NCBI GenBank assembly: GCA_946478635.1
Contig: CAMLCX010000289.1
Span: forward strand, 1-6,439
Source of the DNA: an uncultured Pseudomonadota bacterium
Lineage (GTDB): Bacteria > Desulfobacterota_B > Binatia > UBA9968
Direction: 5' to 3'
DNA: 6,439 nucleotides
Shown: positions 1 to 4,923 of the stretch, piece by piece
Position numbering within the stretch: the first letter of the stretch is position 1
Layout of the letters: every line of letters starts with the position of its first letter
Notes under the pieces: model-generated
What the model was told of the DNA's origin: nothing
Seen by the model: only the letters and a program-made list of their open reading frames with translations
Database searches by the model: none
Made by a program: the position numbers and the translations under genes

Positions 1-989
1 CGCCGATGTCGCCGGCCCAGATGGCTCTCTACCAGGGCGCCGACCGCGAAAAAATGCTGGTCGAGGGAGCGAAACGCGAAGGCCAATTCACCCTCTACAC
101 CTCCCACACCTGGTTTCGCACCTTCGTCAAAGAATTCGAGAAAAAATATCCGTTCGTCAAAGCTTCGGAATGGCGCAACGACTCGAAGAATCTTATCCGC
201 AAAGTCCTCGAAGAAACCAAATCCGGCCGTGTTCTGGTCGACGTCGTCGAAACCACCGCCGATGGCATGGGGATCTTAAAGCGCGAGGGTCTCTTTCAAG
301 AGTATTTTTCGCCGGAGGCGCGCTTCTATCCGAACGACCTCAAGCCGAGAGGAAAAAACGGTTTCTTTTATCTGCCCAATCGCGAAACGTATAACAGCCT
401 CGGCTTCAACACCAAACTGGTTCCGCCGGCCAGCGCTCCGCGCACCCTCAAGGATCTGGCCGATCCGAAATGGAAGGGCAAGATGGCCATCACCAGCACG
501 TCCACCGGCGTGCGCTGGATCGGCAACGCGCTGGAGACCCAGGGACGCGAGTATCTCGACAAAATGTCGGAGCAGGAAATCAGCGTCCAGGACATGGCGC
601 CGGCGGCCTTGATCAATCTCGTCGGCTCCGGTGAGATTCCCCTGTCGCCGACGATTTTTGACGCCAATGTGACCATCGCCAAGCAGAAAGGCTCGCCGGT
701 GGAGTGGCGTCCGCTCGAACCGGTGGTCACGACCGTTGGTTCCGCCGCGCTGATGGCGAAGGCAGCAAATCCGCATGCTGCCCTCCTCTTCATCGACTAT
801 CTCTTGTCCAAAGAAGGCCAGCAACTGATCATGAAGGGCGGGCTCTGGTCGCCGCGCGAGGACGTCGGCACGGTGGATCAAAAGTTCAAGAAGAGTTACT
901 TGGACGAGAAGTATACGCTCGATGAGGTCGAAGCCAAGTATGCCCAGTGGGAAACCCTGCTGCGCCAGCTCTTTATTCGCAAACGGTAG
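1..989 (+). CDS. ABC-type extracellular solute-binding protein, FbpA/AfuA-like (5' partial)
   Basis: Periplasmic binding protein expected to capture a small solute and deliver it to an ABC permease. The reading frame is open to the left edge (first full codon at 3), giving 328 visible residues. The ATG at 6 is not the start: it aligns with residue 33 of the downstream paralogue, inside the mature protein, so the start and signal peptide lie outside the window. Family hallmarks are ADPKWKGKMAI near the middle, the run SPTIFDANVTIAKQKGSPVEW, and NPHAALLFIDYLLSKEGQQ near the C-terminus. The protein ends in QLFIRKR, almost identical to the paralogue's QLFMRKR. The tyrosine pair that binds iron in true ferric-binding proteins is not obvious; the comparable region reads IFDAN. 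An iron substrate is therefore doubtful and the ligand is unknown. The family is clear; the specificity is not. Confidence 0.9.
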   Translation, partial: PMSPAQMALYQGADREKMLVEGAKREGQFTLYTSHTWFRTFVKEFEKKYPFVKASEWRNDSKNLIRKVLEETKSGRVLVDVVETTADGMGILKREGLFQEYFSPEARFYPNDLKPRGKNGFFYLPNRETYNSLGFNTKLVPPASAPRTLKDLADPKWKGKMAITSTSTGVRWIGNALETQGREYLDKMSEQEISVQDMAPAALINLVGSGEIPLSPTIFDANVTIAKQKGSPVEWRPLEPVVTTVGSAALMAKAANPHAALLFIDYLLSKEGQQLIMKGGLWSPREDVGTVDQKFKKSYLDEKYTLDEVEAKYAQWETLLRQLFIRKR

Positions 990-1068
990 ATTTATTTGCG
1001 CGTGGATGAAATATGTCTTGCCTTGAAAAAAGTTTCAATTATCCAGCGCGAAGCCACGTACTAATTTA

Positions 1069-1114
1069 CCCTCTCCACCACGTCTGCGTGGGGGAGAGGG
1101 CGAGGGTGAGGGGG
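1069..1114 (+). repeat. Dispersed-repeat-like hairpin overlapping a G-quadruplex motif
   Basis: Positions 1069-1082 and 1087-1100 form an inverted repeat with 13 of 14 positions paired around a TCTG loop. The single mismatch is A1077 opposite G. The right arm continues into a G-rich tail, so 1090-1114 contains four G-tracts (5, 3, 3 and 5 G) separated by exactly three bases each (AGA, CGA, TGA), a canonical intramolecular quadruplex pattern. The hairpin and the quadruplex use the same G-tracts and exclude each other. The complementary strand translates as LTLALSP, which I recall from intergenic repeats in many environmental proteobacterial genomes. It is probably a dispersed repeat, and it may also affect read-through between the two binding-protein genes. 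There is no T-run, so it is not a standard intrinsic terminator. Confidence 0.7.
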
Positions 1115-1180
1115 CAGAGGATGAACTCGCTCATCTGCACTGAAGGCGAGGAATTAATGATGCGCCCACGTGTTTCCAAC

Positions 1181-1185
1181 GGAGG
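1181..1185 (+). promoter_or_regulatory. Ribosome binding site that fixes the second SBP start
   Basis: GGAGG lies 7 bases before the ATG at 1193. This selects that start over in-frame ATGs further upstream, including the pair at 1157 and 1160, which have only a weaker GAGGA at 1148-1152. The chosen start also gives a compact Sec signal peptide. Confidence 0.8.
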
Positions 1186-1192
1186 CAATTTC

Positions 1193-2272
1193 ATGTCTAA
1201 GCTGCGCGCCGATCGCATATCGGCAATACTTCTTGCGCTAGTCTTCTGCCTCATCCCAGCTATCGAAACTTTCGCCGCCGCCCCGCCCATGCCGATTCCC
1301 CAGCTGGCGCTCTATCAAGGTGCGGATCGGGAGAAGATTTTGATTGAGGGCGCCAAGCGCGAAGGCCAGGTGGCTTTCTACAACTCGCACACCTGGTTTC
1401 GCACTTTCGTCAAAGACTTCGAGAAGAAATATCCCTTCGTCAAAGTCGCCGAATGGCGCAACGATTCCAAGAACGTGATCCGCAGAGTCATGGAGGAATT
1501 CAAGTCCGGCCGATTTCTTGTCGACGTGATCGAAACCACGCCGGAGGTCATGGGCCTGATGAAAAACGACGGCGTCTTTTTGGAATTTTTTACGCCGGAA
1601 GCGCGCAACTACCCGGACGACGTCAAGGCCAAGGGCAAAAACGGACTCTACTATCTGGGCGACCGGGAAACCTACAACAGCCTGGGCTTCAACACGAAAT
1701 TGATCGCCGCGGCCGAAGCGCCGCGCGCCATGCGCGATCTGCTCGACCCGAAATGGAAAGGCAAGATGGCCATCGCCGGCACCTCCACGGGCGTGCGTTG
1801 GATCGGCAACGTGCTGGAGAACCAGGGCCGAGGTTTTCTCGACAAATTCGCCGAGCAGGAAGTGCGCGTGCAGGACATGGCGGCCGCGGCATTGGCCGGA
1901 CTCGTCGTATCCGGCGAAGTGCCGCTGTCGCCGACCATCTTTGACGCCAACGTGTCCGTGGCCAAACAAAAAGGCGCTCCAATCGAATGGCGGCCCCTGG
2001 AACCCGTGGTCACCACCGTCGGCTACTCCGGCATGACCGTCAAGGCGCCGAATCCCCATGCCGCCCTGCTGTTCCTCGATTTTCTCCATTCCAAAGAAGG
2101 GCAACAAGGGATCATGAAAGGCGGGCTGTGGTCGCCGCGCGAAGACATCGGCAGCACCGAGCAGAAATTTAAGAAAATTTATCTCGACGAAAAATATTCG
2201 GTCGAGGAGCTGGAAGTAAAATTTTCCCAGTGGGAGGGTTTAATGCGCCAGCTTTTCATGCGAAAACGATAG
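1193..2272 (+). CDS. ABC-type extracellular solute-binding protein, FbpA/AfuA-like (complete paralogue)
   Basis: Complete 359-residue periplasmic solute-binding protein. Residues 1-30 form a Sec signal peptide: a basic MSKLRADR n-region, a hydrophobic ISAILLALVFCLIPAI core, and a cleavage area around ETFAAA. No lipobox cysteine sits at the cleavage area, so the mature protein should be free in the periplasm. The start at 1193 is set by the GGAGG site; the frame is open back to 1013, but that extension reads through the hairpin repeat. Motifs are LLDPKWKGKMAI (183-194), SPTIFDANVSVAKQKGAPIE (246-265) and NPHAALLFLDFLHSKEGQQ (287-305). It is about 72% identical to the upstream partial protein by hand alignment, so the pair arose by tandem duplication. 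It lies 35 bp before the amidohydrolase gene and is probably cotranscribed with it. No permease or ATPase is adjacent. The ligand is unknown, and iron is unlikely because no Tyr-Tyr pair is evident. Confidence 0.93.
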   Translation: MSKLRADRISAILLALVFCLIPAIETFAAAPPMPIPQLALYQGADREKILIEGAKREGQVAFYNSHTWFRTFVKDFEKKYPFVKVAEWRNDSKNVIRRVMEEFKSGRFLVDVIETTPEVMGLMKNDGVFLEFFTPEARNYPDDVKAKGKNGLYYLGDRETYNSLGFNTKLIAAAEAPRAMRDLLDPKWKGKMAIAGTSTGVRWIGNVLENQGRGFLDKFAEQEVRVQDMAAAALAGLVVSGEVPLSPTIFDANVSVAKQKGAPIEWRPLEPVVTTVGYSGMTVKAPNPHAALLFLDFLHSKEGQQGIMKGGLWSPREDIGSTEQKFKKIYLDEKYSVEELEVKFSQWEGLMRQLFMRKR

Positions 2273-2295
2273 GCGCACCCGCGGCGCAACAACCA

Positions 2296-2301
2296 AAGGA
2301 G
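2296..2301 (+). promoter_or_regulatory. Ribosome binding site of the amidohydrolase gene
   Basis: AAGGAG lies 6 bases before the ATG at 2308 and identifies that start; the frame remains open upstream into the end of the preceding gene. The site is part of a short inverted repeat, AAGGA-GA-TCCTT (2296-2307), whose stem is probably too small to block ribosomes by itself. Confidence 0.8.
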
Positions 2302-2307
2302 ATCCTT

Positions 2308-3963
2308 ATGAAACCCCGCCCATTACCTTATCCAAACCTGATCTTACATAATGGTAAGATCCGGACCTTTGCCAGCGAAACCTCCACTTGCGAAGCGCTC
2401 GCCTGCTCGGAGTCGCGCATCGTCGCCACCGGCAGCTCCGAGGACATTCGCCGTCTCGCCGGCCCGGATACGGAGATGTTCGATCTCCAGGGCCGCACCG
2501 CCATTCCCGGGCTGACCGACACCCATGTTCATCTGTCCGAAAAGGGCACGGCGGAGATGGAGCTTGTCGACTGCCGGGATTTTTACGTCGACGTGAATTC
2601 CGTCTCGGATGTCTTACAACGCCTCGCCAACGCCGCCGCTAAAGCGCCGAAGGGCTCGTGGATCGTGGCGCACGGCAGTCCGATGCAGGACTTTCGCATC
2701 AATGACAAGCGTTTCCCCGATAAGCATGATCTCGATCGTGCCGTGCCGGATCATCCGGTGTCCATTTCCTTCGGTGCGCACATTACGATCGGCAACACTC
2801 CTGCCTTAGCCGCGGCGAAAATCACCCGCGACACGCCCGACCCCGCCGGCGGTCATATCCGGCATGATGCGCAAACCGGCGAGCCCACCGGCGAATTGCA
2901 CGAGCGCGCCCAGTTGATTCTGCGAAAGGTCGCGCCGGAATTTAATTATCTGCAATTGAAGGACGGAATTGCCTTCGCTCTGAATCAATGTCTGCAGCGC
3001 GGCGTAACTACGGTGCACGATATCGTGCGCTACGCCGAGCCGGTGCGCGCCTATCAAGAGCTTTACAAAGAAGGCCGCATGCACGCGCGCGTCAGCATCC
3101 TGCCGCGGGTGATCGAATCGATGATCGAGACCAAGAGCTTGACTCAACTCGGCCTGATCACCGGCTTCGGCAACGACTGGCTGCGCATCGGCGGCGTCAA
3201 GATGAGTATCGACGGCGGCATCACCGGGCGTAACGCTTGTTTCCATGAGCCCTATGAAAACGACGAGCACAACCACGGCATCATTCGCATCCAGCAGGAC
3301 GAGCTGAATCACACGGTGCAAGTTTGTCATGACGCCGGACTGCGCTGCTGCGTCCACGCCATCGGCGACAAAGCGTTCGACATGGCGCTCGACGCCTATG
3401 AAAACGCCATCGAGCACTCGCCGCGCAAGGATCACCGCCACCGCATCGAGCATATGGGGAATTGGCTCGCCACCCCCAAGCTCATCCAGCGGATGGTGCG
3501 TTCGAACATCGTCGCGATACCGAATATCGCGTTTGCCTACTATATCGGCGACGCGATTCTCGATTGCGTCGGCGAGAAGCGGCTGACCAAAGCATTCCCC
3601 TTCCACACGCTCTTGAAAAACGGCGTCATCATCGCCGGCGGCTCCGACTCGCCGGGTTACTGGCCGGTCGATCCGCTGCGCGATATCGCCACCGCGGCGT
3701 CGCGCAAGATGCGCTGGGGCGAGGTCTGGGTGCCGGAAGAAAGAATCACCGTCGGCGAAGCCTTTGCCATGCATACCACCACCGCTTCCTGGGTCGGATT
3801 CGAGGAGAAGGACAAAGGCACTCTCGATGTCGGCAAACTCGCCGACATCGCCGTGCTGGCGGAAGATCCGTTCGCCATCGCGCCGGAAAAAATCAGAGAA
3901 CTACAAGTCGAGATGACTCTGGTGGGCGGAGAAGTAAAGTATCAGGCATCCGCTGCTAATTAA
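2308..3963 (+). CDS. Amidohydrolase family protein (YtcJ/NfdA-like)
   Basis: Metal-dependent hydrolase of the amidohydrolase superfamily, 551 residues, close to the usual length for the YtcJ/N-substituted-formamide-deformylase-like group. There is no signal peptide, so it should be cytoplasmic. The N-terminal small domain has LILHNGKIRT (11-20), and the barrel begins at IPGLTDTHVHL with metal ligands H73 and H75. Further expected active-site positions are K298 in GVKMSIDGG, H350 in VHAIGD, H382 in RIEHMG and D447 in GGSDSP. The C-terminal return to the small domain carries KGTLDVGKLADIAVL (503-517). All the motif positions I expect are present, so the enzyme should be active. Family members cleave C-N bonds in amides, formamides or cyclic amides; the actual substrate cannot be read here. 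The gene follows a binding-protein gene by 35 bp in the same direction, suggesting linked uptake and degradation. Its stop overlaps the stop of the convergent downstream gene. Confidence 0.93.
   Translation: MKPRPLPYPNLILHNGKIRTFASETSTCEALACSESRIVATGSSEDIRRLAGPDTEMFDLQGRTAIPGLTDTHVHLSEKGTAEMELVDCRDFYVDVNSVSDVLQRLANAAAKAPKGSWIVAHGSPMQDFRINDKRFPDKHDLDRAVPDHPVSISFGAHITIGNTPALAAAKITRDTPDPAGGHIRHDAQTGEPTGELHERAQLILRKVAPEFNYLQLKDGIAFALNQCLQRGVTTVHDIVRYAEPVRAYQELYKEGRMHARVSILPRVIESMIETKSLTQLGLITGFGNDWLRIGGVKMSIDGGITGRNACFHEPYENDEHNHGIIRIQQDELNHTVQVCHDAGLRCCVHAIGDKAFDMALDAYENAIEHSPRKDHRHRIEHMGNWLATPKLIQRMVRSNIVAIPNIAFAYYIGDAILDCVGEKRLTKAFPFHTLLKNGVIIAGGSDSPGYWPVDPLRDIATAASRKMRWGEVWVPEERITVGEAFAMHTTTASWVGFEEKDKGTLDVGKLADIAVLAEDPFAIAPEKIRELQVEMTLVGGEVKYQASAAN
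2337..2364 (+). promoter_or_regulatory. Hairpin inside the start of the amidohydrolase gene
   Basis: GATCTTAC (2340-2347) and GTAAGATC (2354-2361) form a perfect 8-bp stem around the loop ATAATG. Past one mismatch, CC at 2337-2338 can pair with GG at 2363-2364. It starts 29 bases after the A of the start codon, beyond the initiating ribosome, where mRNA structure can influence early elongation. It encodes the conserved LILHNGKIR stretch, so part of the pairing could be accidental. A regulatory role is only a possibility. Confidence 0.3.
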
Positions 3964-4496
3964 TTCTTGGCGACGCTGACGAAGGGACGGTGAGCCTGGC
4001 GCTCTGAGACTAGATTGATCTTCTTACGGCTCTTGTAGATGTGGATGCAGAGCTCTTCGATCGTCGTCAGCGGCGACGGGCTGATGCCCCGATCGGCCTG
4101 AATCGGCTCCCATTGCACGGTCAATGACTGAATCTTGTCCGATTGATCCTGCCAGCAAACCCGGATGAGGCGTCCGCGCGCGCGATCCACATAAGTTCCG
4201 GCGAGGCGCAGGACTTCCGGCAGGCTGAGTAGATCCGGCGGGCCGGCGACGATCCGTCGCTTCTTGCGCCCCTCTCTGTCGAGCGCGCGAAGATCCTCCA
4301 ATGTGTAATGCTTTTCGAAGTCCATCGCCATGGAAGTGCCGCGGTGCCACCCCAGCAGGATAAAGTCCTCTCCATGGGTCCTAACCTCGATCGCCTTGAG
4401 CGGCATTTCGTCGAGGCCCTGCCCAAGGCAGCGCAGCAGGGAAGAGTAGCGCATTCTCGCCGGCGTCACTTCGGTTTTCGCGGCATTTGTAGCCAT
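3960..4496 (-). CDS. Hypothetical protein, about 178 aa
   Basis: I do not recognise this protein. From the ATG at 4496 it is 178 residues with no signal peptide or membrane segment, so probably cytoplasmic. The N-terminal part has RYSSLLRCLGQGLDEMPLKA (15-34), followed by a strand-like IEVRTHGEDFILLGWHRG. A basic patch, REGRKKRR, lies in the middle, and the sequence ends with a regular helix-strand pattern (TTIEELCIHIYKSRKKINLV). The frame is open back to 4772, but that extension crosses a palindrome (4680-4695) and reads like non-coding sequence, so I place the start at 4496. A start at 4454 (164 aa, MRYSSLL) is equally possible because neither ATG has a clear ribosome binding site. The gene converges with the amidohydrolase gene, their stops overlap by 4 bp, and there is no room for a terminator. 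It may be transcribed with the binding-protein gene upstream on the same strand, though 427 bp separate them. Confidence 0.65.
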   Translation of the reverse strand: MATNAAKTEVTPARMRYSSLLRCLGQGLDEMPLKAIEVRTHGEDFILLGWHRGTSMAMDFEKHYTLEDLRALDREGRKKRRIVAGPPDLLSLPEVLRLAGTYVDRARGRLIRVCWQDQSDKIQSLTVQWEPIQADRGISPSPLTTIEELCIHIYKSRKKINLVSERQAHRPFVSVAKN

Positions 4497-4923
4497 GCGG
4501 CTGCAATCAGCAAGTAGAATGCCAGAAAAAACCTCCGCGGCATTCATGGATTTGGCAAGAATCGCCGCAACGTTGTGCAAAATTGTCCGCCGGAGCAACA
4601 ATAATCTTGGTGCTGGCGCCGCGGCGTCCCAGAGATTTGGCATGCCTGGCGGGATGTCCGGAGTGAAAATCCGGAGTTCGGTGCGCAAGCGCACCCTACG
4701 ATTGGCCCGATCCGGAAAAAATGTTACCGCGGAAACGTGGAATGCGTCGCAGAGAGCAAGGGCATAGCGCAAGGAGCAGCAAGCGGGCGGATCGCAGGAG
4801 TCACCGGTCTCCGGTCTTCCGTCTGAGGACCTTAGCGTTAGATTGCTCTGTGCCTCAGGGCGAAACTATTCGTGCTTTTATGGCCGCACTCCGCCGCACC
4901 AGCGCTTGCGCAGTTGTCAATCG
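4497..4923. other. Intergenic region, no supported gene
   Basis: These 427 bp lie between two minus-strand genes. I see no convincing coding frame on either strand, no tRNA and no clear promoter or intrinsic terminator. The region holds a short palindrome at 4680-4695, three TCCGGA motifs (4657, 4670 and 4711) and a weak long-loop inverted repeat, CTGAGG (4823-4828) with CCTCAG (4853-4858). A TTGACA on the minus strand close to the end of the upstream gene has no matching -10 box. Confidence 0.55.
4680..4695. repeat. Short palindromic element GGTGCGC-AA-GCGCACC
   Basis: Perfect 7-bp inverted repeat with a 2-base spacer. Read on the minus strand with its flank it is CGTAGGGTGCGCTTGCGCAC, which resembles a short dispersed repeat I recall from intergenic regions of several proteobacteria. 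A related core, AGCGCTTGCGCA, occurs once more at 4901-4912. Two TCCGGA hexamers immediately to the left (4657-4662 and 4670-4675) can also pair around a 7-base loop. It is probably a non-coding repeat; whether it recurs in the genome cannot be seen from this window. Confidence 0.45.

Noticed and set aside
1023..1038. TTGAAA-AAAG-TTTCAA palindrome after the first binding-protein gene
   Set aside because: The arms are only six A/T-rich pairs, no T-run follows for termination, and the TTGAAA has no suitable -10 box about 17 bases downstream.
1013..1192. N-terminal extension of the second binding protein by up to 60 residues
   Set aside because: It translates the hairpin repeat, has no match to family proteins, and a strong ribosome binding site plus signal peptide fit the ATG at 1193.
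1238..2107. Antisense open frame of 289 codons opposite the second binding protein; similar at 276-881 opposite the first
   Set aside because: Both arise from the same antisense frame of duplicated genes, so their similarity reflects the sense-strand duplication rather than a second protein.
2806..3774. Long antisense open frame (322 codons) opposite the amidohydrolase gene
   Set aside because: It is complementary to a clearly conserved enzyme with intact active-site motifs; its His/Asp/Val-rich composition is typical of antisense shadows in GC-rich DNA.
4497..4772. N-terminal extension of the hypothetical minus-strand protein to 270 residues
   Set aside because: The added part crosses the palindrome at 4680-4695, has arginine- and proline-rich irregular composition and no ribosome binding site at 4772.
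4912..4923. Minus-strand TTGACA as a promoter -35 element downstream of the family 5 binding protein gene
   Set aside because: The sequence 15-20 bases further along is GC-rich with no TATAAT-like hexamer.
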